Below the pieces are notes generated by a model. The model worked only from the letters and a program-made list of their open reading frames with translations, had not been told where the DNA came from and did not search any database. Positions 25,901 to 36,600 of a DNA stretch of 64,000 bases are shown here, piece by piece. Both the position numbers and the translations under genes were made by a program. Position 1 is the stretch's first letter. Each line of letters opens with the position of its first letter. Source of the stretch: UBA1930 sp943371535 (lineage in GTDB: Bacteria; Bacteroidota; Bacteroidia; Chitinophagales; Chitinophagaceae); the NCBI GenBank assembly GCA_943371535.1, contig CALRVE020000016.1, forward strand, positions 6,541 to 70,540. The letters run 5' to 3'.

Positions 25901-28900
25901 ACTTTAACTACATCTAGAACAACTGCACCAACTGGTTCAATTGCAGGAGGTGGAGTGAATGCTACAGGTAAAAGAGCATATAGAGTTCAAACGAATGCTG
26001 GAAGCAATTTTGGTACTAACCCAACTATAACTTTAAACTTTAATGCTGCCGACTCTTTAACAGTAGATAATCCAAATTTATATATTGGTCAATCAACGAG
26101 TTTAACTGGACCATGGACTGTTAGAAGTGTAGCTTCTGGAACTGGCTCATTACCTACAACAGGAAGTAGAACAACAGCAATTAGTGGTGTTGGTCCTATT
26201 GTTCCAACTGGTGATGATTATTATGCATGGATGGCCGCCGACCTTTGTTCTGGTACGCCAGTAACAGGGATAGTTGCTGTTTCAGGTTCAACTGTAGTTT
26301 GTTCTGGTACTACCGTATCACTTACAAGTAATGTATTTACAGTTGGTATAGGAATGACATATCGCTGGCAGAAATCAACAGACAATACCGTTTGGGAAGA
26401 TTTAAATGGTACATCAGCTGCTAGTTTCTCTTTTGTTATATCTGACTCTGTTTGGATCAGAAGAGTAGACTCTTGTACAAATGGTGGTTTATTTGCTGTT
26501 TCAAATTCAATTTTTATTAATTTATCACCAGCATTAACTACCTTAAATGAAAACTTTGATGGAGTAACAACACCTGCATTACCAAGTTGTTGGAGTAAGG
26601 TTGGAACCCCAGGATCAGTTTCAACTCAAACAACAGGGGCTTTATCTACACCTAATTGTTTATATATGTTCTCTTCTTCAGGAACAACTATTGCAATGAT
26701 TAGCCTACCTAGATTGGAAAATACAGATGCAAGTACACATCGTTTACGTTTCTCAGCTAGAGCTAATTTTACAATAGGTGGAGTAATTGAAGTGGGTTAT
26801 TTAACTAATCCTGCTGATCAAGCTTCTTTTGTTTCTTTAGGTTCTTACACTACAACAAGTATTACTAATTATGATAATTTTGAACTTAGCCCAGTAACAA
26901 CACCTACAGGTGTAAAAACTTTGGCTTTCAGACATACAGGTGTTCCTGCAAATAGTGTTTTAATTGATAATGTTGTTTATGAAGCAATTCCTAACTGTAA
27001 TGCACCATCCAATGTGCAAACCAGTAATTTAACCAGCACTAGCGTAGATATTTCATGGGATCCTCCAACAGTAGGTTCAGCCCCTTTAAGTTATAGTGTT
27101 TATTATAGTACAAGCAGCACAGCTCCAACGTTAACTGCTGCTCCAACTTTGTATGGTTTAACTAATCCTACTATTGCACTAACAGCACTTACTCCAAATA
27201 CAACTTACTATTTATGGGTAAGAAGTAAATGTAGTGCAACTGATTCTAGTGCTTGGAGCTCAGTTAGAACATTTAAAACACCTTGTGCTCCAATAACCAC
27301 TCTACCTTGGACAGAGGGTTTTGAAGGAATTACTACTGTGGGAGCTGGCTTGTTTCCTGATTGTTGGACAGTTCAAAATGTTTCAGGAACATTGCCAACA
27401 AGCTCTACAACAGTCGATACAAGAAGATTTCCAAGAACAGGAACTAAATATTATCACACACAATGGAATGCAACATCTTGGGTTTATACTCCTGGATTTC
27501 AACTTACAGCTGGCACATCTTATGACTTTTCATTTTATATGATGAAAAAAGACCCAGCTCTTGGCTTTACATTAGACGTTTCTTATGGCGATAATCCTTC
27601 TGATGCTGCAATGATTAATCCATTATTAACTGGATTAAGTGTTACAAACACAGATTACGAGCAATTTAAATATACGTTCACTGCATCATCAACGGGTACT
27701 TATTATATTGGTATAAAAAGTACATCTCCAAATTCAACACCTTGGTACTTGAGTTTTGACGACTTTAAGTTAGAAGTAACACCAACTTGTAATGAACCTA
27801 CCAATGTTGCTTTAAGTAATGTTACAAGCACAGGTGTTGATGTTACTTGGGATGCACCAACAGCAGGTACTTCACCTATTAGTTATAGTGTTTATTATAG
27901 CACAAGTAATACTGCTCCAACATTAACTACAGCTCCAACAGTACATGGTATTAACGGTCCTGCTACTGTTTTAACTAGTTTAATACCTGCAACCACTTAT
28001 TACTTATGGGTAAGAAGTAAGTGCAGTACTACAGATTCTAGTAGTTGGAGTTCTGTAAAACAATTTACCACATTATGTACATCGGTAACTTCATTTATTC
28101 AAAGCTTTGATGGAGTAACTGTACCTGCGTTACCAAGTTGTTGGCTAAAAGTGGGCACTACTGGAACAGCTGTAACACAAGCAACTGGAGCATTTACAAC
28201 GCCAAATGCTTTAAATATGAATTCTTCTTCAACTAGTAATATAGCAATGGTTTCTATGCCTCCTGTAAGTAATGCAAATGCAGGCACTCACCGTTTACGC
28301 TTTAGAATTAGAGCAAATGCAACAGTTGGTGGAATAATTGAAGCTGGTTATTTAACCGATCCTTTAGATCAGGCAACTTTTGTTTCTTTAGGTTCATTTA
28401 CCACAACTAGTACTACTGTTTATAATGATTTTGAAGTTACACCAGTAAATGCACCTCCAGGTGTTACCACATTAGCATTTAAGCATACTGGTTCTCCTGC
28501 TAATGCAGTTCTAATAGATAATGTTGTGTATGAAATGATACCAACTTGTAACGAACCAACCAATGTGCAAGCTGCTAACATAACAACAACAACTGCTGAT
28601 TTAACTTGGGATTCACCAACAGCTGGTGGTTCTCCAATTAGCTACAGCTTGTACTATAGTACAACAAATACACCACCAACTTTAACTACTGCTCCTACTT
28701 TAGCAGGAATTAACGGCCCGGCTGTAAGTTTAACTGGATTAAACCCTGCATCTACTTATTTCTTATGGGTAAGAAGCAAATGCTCTGCAACAGATTCTAG
28801 TGGATGGTCTAATTTAAGATCATTTACTACAGCATGTGCTGTTATCACAACATTACCATGGAATGAAGGATTTGAAGGTGTTACTGCTCCGGGCTCTTTG

Positions 28901-30580
28901 ATAGTACCAAACTGTTGGACTTATGAAGTATCTGTAGGAACCACAGGAATTGGTACAAGTGCAGTAAATGATGCTAATAGAGCTCCAAGATCAGGTTCTA
29001 ATTACTTGTATTCTCAATGGAGTACAACTGCTTGGGCATTCACACCAAGTTTCCAATTAACGGCAGGCACCTCCTACGATTTTTCATTCTACATGCAAAA
29101 TAAAAATGGTACGGCTGGATTTACTATGGATGTTGCATATGGTTCGGCAGCTAATGATGCAGGAATGACTAACGTATTGCAATCAGGTTACGTTGCAAAT
29201 AATACAACCTACACCCTATTTAAATACACAATTACACCTACAGCAAGTGGAGTATATCATTTTGGTGTGAAGAGTATTTGTCCTTCTTCTGCACCTTGGT
29301 ATTTAAGTTTTGACGATTTTAAATTAGAAACTACACCAAGTTGTGCAGAACCAAACCCTATAACTGCTTCAAACATTACAACCAATTCAGCCGATATTTC
29401 TTGGACAGCCCCTCCATCTTCAGGTATAACAGGATATGCTTGGGAATTAAGAACTAGTGGTGCAGTTGGTAGTGGTGCAACTGGTTTGGTAACTAGCGGT
29501 ACAACAGCTAGTACCAATGTAAACTTAACAGGATTGAATGGCACTACTAACTATACATTCTATGTTAGAACAAATTGTGCTACTCCTACTGTAAGTTCGT
29601 ATGGTTCAACTACTTTCAATACTTTAATTACAAACGATGATTGCTCTGGTGCAGTTCAAGTATTTGCAACAGGTACAATTAATGCTACTACAGTTGGTGC
29701 AACACAAAGCTTAGCACCAATTTTATGTAATGGGTTTACAAGTACTGCGGCTGGTGATGTTTGGTTTAGATTTGTAGCAACACAAAATGGCTCTGTAACC
29801 ATTAATACTACAGGTTTAGATTTGGTAATTGAAGCTTTTTCTGGTACTTGTTCAGGCTTAACTAATATTGGTTGTGTAGACGCAGCTGGTACAACAGAAA
29901 CATTTACTCTAAATGGTTTAGTGGCTGGGTCTACTTATTATTTTAGAGCTTATGCTTATGGATCATTAACAACTCAAGGTACCTTTACATTAAACTTAAC
30001 TGGCCCTGCTTTACCAGCATCAATCACTTCATTCAAAGGAGAAAAAAGAGGAACAATAAATCAATTAAGTTGGACAACCTCTACCGAAGTAAACAATGGA
30101 GGTTTTGAATTGCAACGCAGTGCCGATGGAGTGAATTTTGCAACATTGGGTTATGTTGCTTCAAAATCCGATAATGGTACTAGCAATCAAGTGTTGAATT
30201 ATACATACAATGATGTTCGACCATTAATGGCTACAGGTTACTATCGTTTGAAGCAAATTGATAAAGATGGCAAATACAATTATTCTTCAATTGTAGTGTT
30301 GAAATCTGATAGAAAAGGTGATATTATTGTTGGAAATATTTATCCAAATCCTGTAACGTCTACTTTAAATCTTTCAATAGAAAGTACTAAAAATACCAAA
30401 GTAGAAATTGTAGTGGTGAATACATTAGGCATGAAAGTGTATCAACAACCTGCATCAATAGCTACAGGTAATAATTTACAAAGTATCAACATTAGCAGAT
30501 TAGCTGCTGGCTTATACCATGTTCAAATTGTTACGCCAACAGGCGAAGTAATACAAGCTGGTAAGGTTACCAAGCAATAA
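22994..30580 (+). CDS. Giant T9SS-sorted multidomain surface protein (2528 aa)
   Basis: A signal peptide (1-25, ANYSSAQ) and a C-terminal T9SS type A sorting domain (about 2455-2528, IYPNPVTSTLNLSI to the end) show export by the Por/T9SS system. In between are an FN3-like domain (about 137-247), a G8/autotransporter-like beta region starting GGLWNSASTWVGGVVPGVGD (about 260), and short repeats of GxGYxxAPxV type (about 610-820). Two tandem copies of a 517-residue unit begin near residue 1188; each unit holds two MAM/cleaved-adhesin-like jelly-roll domains (PALPSCW and LPWTEGFEG types) alternating with FN3 domains. A domain NDDCSGAVQVF (about 2215-2335) and a linker domain SFKGEKRG (about 2342-2450) follow. 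Probably an adhesin or matrix protein; no enzymatic motif was found. Confidence 0.9.
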   Translation: MKRFYSFLVGNLLMFLLFANYSSAQCLTAVNGLFPSATFTPTCTGAPQSIVTNAYASEYANVALTSGIAYTFSSSVATDVITISDAAGATSLAFANGGPVTFTPTTTATFRFYTHTAGCGAESVNRTKSVACTLPPCTAPTAQPTSLVFSSITSSSVAVSFTAPATAPTNYLVVRTTTNTAPTPVNGTSYTVGASTIGFIDYIGTALTYVSSNLLPSTTYYYWVFSYNTTSGTCSPNYLTTTPLTGTATTLVAGNLTSTAAGGLWNSASTWVGGVVPGVGDNVIIADGSVVTIDGAYTVNNLTVGQGNSGVLQWNATSNALTVRNDITIAAGGKFLAYTTGGVVGQRINVGGNFTNNGYVNLALGTTTNSVLSFQGSQLSTNTNQTLGGSGIFEGNGTAGLIRVLFIETTGSVSISTSQNIITTNLAVGAGTLNTNGKLFIDNTAQVYGRPVNTQVANVVVTNMGTTAYTSAPVVFGAAVTLWTANGTATLNTRYFSGNNVYVATTAGTFDATTAPIHTSGILSNGTASLLWIGTLGTLGNPFQQTAVTLGTQYFYGDNLYVCTVAGVPSATAPPIHTSGAVASGAATFLYVGSPAKVLVNFNSGTVRSLTLTDAGSGYSSAPALAFSLNGGAGAGAAASVVYIQSVAGPASSITQKSGVSSIVGGLNINSTQGASAFSGVGAISTTGGGVNYTVVPTVGFAGPTAINLITDGGSGYTAAPTVTVTGGNLVSGSALTSSNFTVVVANGKVVSTYLNTATTATYSVPPTLAFSAGNATLAFPAGCWPTATAVIGANGQITNFTINNAGFGYVAAPTVGIGTTNNTANGGTFTTVATTPTARIALYNTTLGFFSPAASNVVHTDASVIPANGKLNNLTMNSALGANFTSSVELLGSSPLTLTAGELNLGSGTLTISHPSYAGVSGSATASVSAAAIRLNSPGGSLTRTFPYFPTVAIATGTGSLATGSTVTTLTTSRTTAPTGSIAGGGVNATGKRAYRVQTNAGSNFGTNPTITLNFNAADSLTVDNPNLYIGQSTSLTGPWTVRSVASGTGSLPTTGSRTTAISGVGPIVPTGDDYYAWMAADLCSGTPVTGIVAVSGSTVVCSGTTVSLTSNVFTVGIGMTYRWQKSTDNTVWEDLNGTSAASFSFVISDSVWIRRVDSCTNGGLFAVSNSIFINLSPALTTLNENFDGVTTPALPSCWSKVGTPGSVSTQTTGALSTPNCLYMFSSSGTTIAMISLPRLENTDASTHRLRFSARANFTIGGVIEVGYLTNPADQASFVSLGSYTTTSITNYDNFELSPVTTPTGVKTLAFRHTGVPANSVLIDNVVYEAIPNCNAPSNVQTSNLTSTSVDISWDPPTVGSAPLSYSVYYSTSSTAPTLTAAPTLYGLTNPTIALTALTPNTTYYLWVRSKCSATDSSAWSSVRTFKTPCAPITTLPWTEGFEGITTVGAGLFPDCWTVQNVSGTLPTSSTTVDTRRFPRTGTKYYHTQWNATSWVYTPGFQLTAGTSYDFSFYMMKKDPALGFTLDVSYGDNPSDAAMINPLLTGLSVTNTDYEQFKYTFTASSTGTYYIGIKSTSPNSTPWYLSFDDFKLEVTPTCNEPTNVALSNVTSTGVDVTWDAPTAGTSPISYSVYYSTSNTAPTLTTAPTVHGINGPATVLTSLIPATTYYLWVRSKCSTTDSSSWSSVKQFTTLCTSVTSFIQSFDGVTVPALPSCWLKVGTTGTAVTQATGAFTTPNALNMNSSSTSNIAMVSMPPVSNANAGTHRLRFRIRANATVGGIIEAGYLTDPLDQATFVSLGSFTTTSTTVYNDFEVTPVNAPPGVTTLAFKHTGSPANAVLIDNVVYEMIPTCNEPTNVQAANITTTTADLTWDSPTAGGSPISYSLYYSTTNTPPTLTTAPTLAGINGPAVSLTGLNPASTYFLWVRSKCSATDSSGWSNLRSFTTACAVITTLPWNEGFEGVTAPGSLIVPNCWTYEVSVGTTGIGTSAVNDANRAPRSGSNYLYSQWSTTAWAFTPSFQLTAGTSYDFSFYMQNKNGTAGFTMDVAYGSAANDAGMTNVLQSGYVANNTTYTLFKYTITPTASGVYHFGVKSICPSSAPWYLSFDDFKLETTPSCAEPNPITASNITTNSADISWTAPPSSGITGYAWELRTSGAVGSGATGLVTSGTTASTNVNLTGLNGTTNYTFYVRTNCATPTVSSYGSTTFNTLITNDDCSGAVQVFATGTINATTVGATQSLAPILCNGFTSTAAGDVWFRFVATQNGSVTINTTGLDLVIEAFSGTCSGLTNIGCVDAAGTTETFTLNGLVAGSTYYFRAYAYGSLTTQGTFTLNLTGPALPASITSFKGEKRGTINQLSWTTSTEVNNGGFELQRSADGVNFATLGYVASKSDNGTSNQVLNYTYNDVRPLMATGYYRLKQIDKDGKYNYSSIVVLKSDRKGDIIVGNIYPNPVTSTLNLSIESTKNTKVEIVVVNTLGMKVYQQPASIATGNNLQSINISRLAAGLYHVQIVTPTGEVIQAGKVTKQ
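26555..29640 (+). repeat. In-frame 1551-bp tandem duplication within the giant T9SS gene
   Basis: TTTGATGGAGTAAC occurs at 26555 and 28106, and the LPW codons of the second jelly-roll type at 27302 and 28853; both spacings are exactly 1551 bp (517 codons). A third FN3 start (27782 and about 29333) keeps about the same spacing, so the copies have kept their length although the sequences have diverged. Confidence 0.8.
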
Positions 30581-30603
30581 AAAATAAAAAATAAAAAAGC
30601 AGA

Positions 30604-30645
30604 AAAAAGCCCTAAGATTTAATCAAATCTTAGGGCTTTTTCTTT
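30604..30645 (+). terminator. Terminator after giant T9SS gene
   Basis: A 17-bp perfect stem AAAAAGCCCTAAGATTT with an AATC loop is followed by a T-rich tail. Confidence 0.9.
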
Positions 30646-30673
30646 TACTTTTACGCAATATAAACTAACTGTT

Positions 30674-33600
30674 ATGACTAGAATTTTTTACATTCTTCTG
30701 TTACTTTCTATTTTCTCAACTGCTTCAGCCCAACTTTCTGGTACAAAAAGTATTCCTGGAGATTATGCTACTGTTGCATTAGCTGTTGCAGACTTGAATA
30801 CAAATGGTGTTGGTGCTGGTGGTGTTACATTTAACATTGCTGCCGGACATGTTGAAAACCTAACAGCCCGAATTGCAATTACAGCAACTGGCACAATGGC
30901 TAATCCAATTGTGTTTCAAAAATCTGGAACAGGAGATCTTCCTGTGTTAAATGCTTATCAAGGAACGAATACACCAACTAGTGCAGCAAGAGATGGTTTA
31001 ATTAGTTTACAAGGAAGTGATTATGTAACCATAGATGGTATAGAATTAAAAGAAGCTGCTACCAATTCAACCCCTACACAGTTAATGGAATATGGTATTG
31101 GTTTATTTAGAGCATCAGCAACCGATGGTGCTCAAAATAATACCATTAAAAATTGTAAAATTACTTTAAGCAGAGAAAATGATGCTGCTGGTAGTGGTGT
31201 TTGGCATCCTGGCTCAAACGGAATTGTAGTATTAAATTGTTTAGCAACTGCAAATACAGCGGTTACCCCTACTAGTGCTTTAGGTTCAAACTCATTTAAT
31301 AAATTTTATAGTAATACTATTGAGAATGTAATACATGGTATTACATTTATTTCTTTTGCAGCTCCTACACCCTTTACACTTGGTGATACAGGAAATGATG
31401 TGGGTGGTTCAAGTGCATTAACAGGTAATACCATTATTAATTTTGGAGGTAAAGTAGGCAGCACGGCAACTGCAGATGCTGTTTTTGTAAATAATCAATG
31501 GAGTTTCAACTGTTCATACAATACAATAAACAACAATAATGGAGCAGGTGTTAACCATCCAAATGCATTAAGAGGTATTTGGTTAAATGCTTCTTCAACA
31601 AGTGCAAGTGCAACTATTAATAATAATAATATTACACTTTATGGGGGTGGTACTACACACCCAGTTACAGCAATAGAAAATGCATTGGGTTCTACTGCTG
31701 CATCAAACACTGTTACAATAAATAACAACTATATTACTGGTAATTATTTAACCGCAACAACAGGTTTATGGTATGGAATTTTTAATTCGGCTACTGCTGC
31801 TAATGTAGTTATTCAAGGTAATACCATTGAAAATGTGGAATATAGTGCAAACACTTTAGCTGGTTCGGGGCTTGTTTATCCTATTTTTAATTCAGGGGCA
31901 GGAACCAATATTTTAGCAAGAAACAATACAATAAACAATATTCAACGTTTTGGTAGTTCAGGAGCTAACACAATTGGTATTTATTTTAGTGCAGGCACTA
32001 ATCAAACAATAAAAAATAATTTTATTTATGATATTTCAATTGATGGAACTGGAACTGTTTCATTAATTTATGGAATACAGGTAACCGCTACAACTGTTGT
32101 TGTAGATAGCAATATTGTAAGGAAATTATCTTGTAAAAAAACTACTGGTACAGGTAACTTATATGGAATCTATAATATAGCATCTGCATCAAATGAAAAT
32201 TATAACTATAACCAGATTGATAGTTTAGAGCATTTCGGTACGGGCACTACTTATGGTATTATTTCCAATACAACGGCAGGTGTAAGAAGCATGAGTTTTA
32301 ATAGAATTCATACACTCTCAACCAATGGCAATATAGCAGGTGGTATAGTTAGTACTGCTAGTGTACCTACTATTCAAGGTAATAAAATTTATAATATAGA
32401 ATCAAAGGGTGCAGCAGCAACAACAAGTTTTGGTATTTCAGTTACAACTACTTCTGGTACATCTATTAATGCAAGAATTTTTAATAATGTTATTGGAGAT
32501 TTAAGAACTCCTAATACATCAGTTACAGCAGCTAACACTAATCCTCAAGTAAGGGGTATAAGTTATACAGCAGCTACTGTAAATGCTAATGTAAATATTT
32601 CATTTAATACAGTTTATTTAAATGCAACTTCAACTGGAATTAATTTTGGTTCTGCTGCATTATTTGTAGCTGCAAGTACAACAGCAACAACTTCAGCTCT
32701 AGACTTACGTAATAATATTTTCATTAATAATTCAACACCGAACGGTAATGGTAGAACAGTTGCTTATCAAAGAAATGGAGTTGCTTTGAATAATTATACC
32801 AATCTTTCTAACAACAATTCTTTCTTTGCTGGCACACCTAGTAGTACGAACTTAATTTTTACAGATGGTACCAACAATGATCAAAATATTACTGATTTTA
32901 AAACAAGAGTTGCTCCAAGAGAAGGTGCCTCATTTACCGAGACTATAACATTCTTATCACTAAATGGTGCCGATTCAACATTCCTATATCCAGATCCTGC
33001 GGTTGGTACTCAATTAGAAAGTGGTGGTTCGCCAATTACAGCAATTACTACCGATTTTAAGGGCACTGTTAGAAACGTAAACACACCTGATATTGGTGCA
33101 ATAGAATTTAATGGTATAGCAGTTGATTTAAGTGCACCAAGTATTAGCTTAGCTACTTTAAGTGCTGCAACAATTTGCACTACAAACAGAACAATCACAG
33201 CTACAATTACTGATGCTTCTGGTGTGAATATAACACCTGGGTTAAAGCCAAGATTGTGGTTTAAAAAAGATACAGAGAACGATGTTTTACCAGCTACAAA
33301 TACATCGGCATCAAATGGTTGGAAATGGGTAGAAGCATCGAACAATACTTCTCCATTTAGCTTTACATTTAATTTTGGTTTATTAAGTACTCCACTTTTA
33401 CAAGGCGATTCAATTACTTATTTTATTACTGCCCAAGACTCTCTTACTACACCAAATGTTGCAGCAACGGTTGTTACTTTAAATGATGTACCCACTTCGG
33501 TTGCATTAGGGTTAGGTTCATTTCCTGTTACAGGTAATGCAAGAGGATTTTTAATTTTGAATGAACCAATTCCTTTATTAGTAAAAATTAGTAAAACGGA

Positions 33601-36600
33601 GCTTTGTTTAAAAGGAACTGTAACATTAGATGTAGATGGAATTGATGTTAGAGGAGGAGAATATCAATGGCAACGTTCACCTTTTAATGCGAATACTTGG
33701 ACTGATATTACCAACGGCACAACAATTCCATTTACAACAGATACAATTAGTGCTCCAACAGATTTTAGATTAGTCATTAGATGTGGAGGTACACCTATTA
33801 GTTCTTCACCATCAAATACAGTTAGTTTAGCAATTAATAATCCTCAAATAACAAGCACAACTCCTGCTACTCGTTGTGGGGTTGGTCAAGTTACTTTAAG
33901 TGCAGTAGCTGCCGATCCATCAGCCACTATAAAATGGTATGCAACTCCTAATGCAACAACTGCATTATTTACAGGAGATACTTATACAACACCAACTTTA
34001 AATACTTCAACTACTTATTATGTAAGTGCTACAGAGGGTGGTACTGGCAGTATATCAATTCCTGGTGATGGTGGTTGGAATCATGTTACAACAACTGGTG
34101 CTTTCCAAACTTCTTTAATAACAGGGTCTAGCATGACGTTAACAGTTTCTGCACCATTAACTTTATCATCTTTAGATATATATCCATCAGCTCCAATTGG
34201 CACTGCTTTTACTATTGAAGCAAGAACAGTTAGTGCAAGTGGCACTACTTTTTTAAGTTATGCAGGTACAACCTCAGTTACTAATTCAGGCACACCGTCT
34301 GTTGCTCAAACTGTTCCTGTAAACTTTGTTTTACCTGTTGGTACCTACTATATAGGTTTTGTGGGTACCAATCCAAATACATGGAGATCAGGTTTATTTG
34401 CTCATGGCTTACCATGGTCAATACCTGGTGTTGTATCAATGGATTTTAGTTTAACCCCAAACTATCAATATTATTTCTATAATTTACAAATCTCAAATGG
34501 TTGTGAAGGGGCTCGTGTTCCTGTAACTGCAACGCTTACATCGCCACCTGCTATAACAGTTGGTTCACCTTTACCTGTAATTTGTGAAAATGCTACAGCT
34601 GCCTTAAATGTAAATAGTGCAAACACTAACTATGTGTACACTTGGACGCCAGCAAATTTAAATGGTAGCTCAGTAAATGTAACTCCTACTGCAACTACAA
34701 AATATTTTGTTAGTGCTGTAGATGCAGTAACTAACTGTACTGCTGTAGATTCAATCACAGTCTTTGTACAACCAACACCAACAATTTCTGCTACGCCACC
34801 ATCATTTTGTGTAACTGGTGGAGTTGCAACATTAAGACTTACTCCATCTACTGGTTATGCAAATAATAGCATACAATGGCAGGTTTCTACAAATAATATT
34901 AGTTACAATGATATAGTTGGAGCCGATTCAACAGTATATGTAACTCCATCTATTACTTCAACAACCTATTACAAAGCTTTAATTAAAAACGGAGCTAATG
35001 TGGTTTGTTCTGATACTGGATATACAGTTTTAGTAAGTAATCCAGCTTTAACAGGCACTACAGTTGGTAGTCGTTGTGGTCCTGGTACTGTTCAATTACA
35101 AGCTACAGCAAATACTGGAAATGAAGTAAATTGGTACGCATCTAGTACAGGTGGATCACCATTATTTACAGGGGCTACATTTACTACTCCATCTATTAAT
35201 AGTACTACTACCTTTTATGCTGCACCAGCTGCACCTAATAGTGGTTCAGGAACAGTTGCAGTTGGAGCAGGTGCAACAACAAGTGCCACTTACTCAAATC
35301 CTTTTTATACTGCATGGTCTAATTCCCATAACCAACATATAGTATTGGCATCAGAATTAACTGCAGCAGGAATTTTACCAGGTGCAATAAATGCAATTGG
35401 ATTAGATGTAACTTCTGCTGGAACATTACCTATGATTGACTTTTCTTTAAAAATAGGTACCACAACAGCAACTACTATGAGTGCATTTGTTGCTACAAGT
35501 TCATTTGCTACAGTATATACTTCGGCTTCTTTAATGCCAACTACTGGTGTAAATATGTTAACATTTACAACTCCATTTTATTGGGATGGGGTGAGTAATA
35601 TAGTATTAGAAATTTGTCATGGTAACCCAAGTAGTACAGCAACTATGCTTAGAACAGTAACTGCAGATGCTACTACATATATTTCTTCTATTCATTCACG
35701 TAAAACTGTTGCAACAGCAGGTTCTGCACAGTGTACAGATAACTCAACCAATCTTACAACTTATTCAGTTCGCCCAAGAATTTTCTTTATGTATACAGCA
35801 GGTTGTGAAGCACCTCGTACAGCTGTAATTGCAACAATTAATACACCTCCTACAATTTCAAGAACAGCAACGCCAGCTGTTATTTGTGAGGGAGGGATTA
35901 CTCAATTAACAACATCGAGTACTAATACTGGATATACTTATACTTGGACACCTGGTAATTTAACAGGTTCAACAGTAAATGTGTCACCTACACAAACTAC
36001 CAAGTATTTTGTTTCTGCAATAGATAATAGTGCTGGCACATTTAATGGTTGTACAGCTTTAGACTCAATTGTTGTAAGGGTAAACACTAAACCAAGTGAA
36101 GTATTTGTTACACCTACATCTGCTGCTTTATGTGCTAACACTAACCCAGCAGTTGCATTAACAGTAAGTGGTGGAACAGTTGGTGGGGAATTTACTTTTG
36201 GTACACAAGCTGCACAAAATACTTTAACTACTTATCCTGCACCATATTCAGTGTATTATGGAGGTCAGCGTATGCAAATGCTAATAACTGCTGCTGAATT
36301 AACTGCTCAAGGTGTTAAGCCTGGGCAAATAACTAAAATTAGTTTTCCTGTGGTTTCATTAGGTACAAACTGGGGAACTGCCACAACCGAATGTCAGAAC
36401 TTTAAAATAAGTTTAGGTTCTACAGCATTAACAAGTTTAACTGCTTTTCAATCATCATTAACAGAAGTATTATCAGCAGGTAATTTTACACCTGTAGTTG
36501 GTTATAGTAATGAACATACATTTACTACACCTTTCACATGGGATGGTACCAGTAATCTAATTATTGAAACCACTTTCTCAAATAATAAATCAGGTGTTAC

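Noticed and set aside
28099..29544. Antisense ORFs inside the giant T9SS gene
   Set aside because: They mirror the Thr/Ala/Gly-rich codon pattern of the sense gene and have no start context or homology-like motifs.
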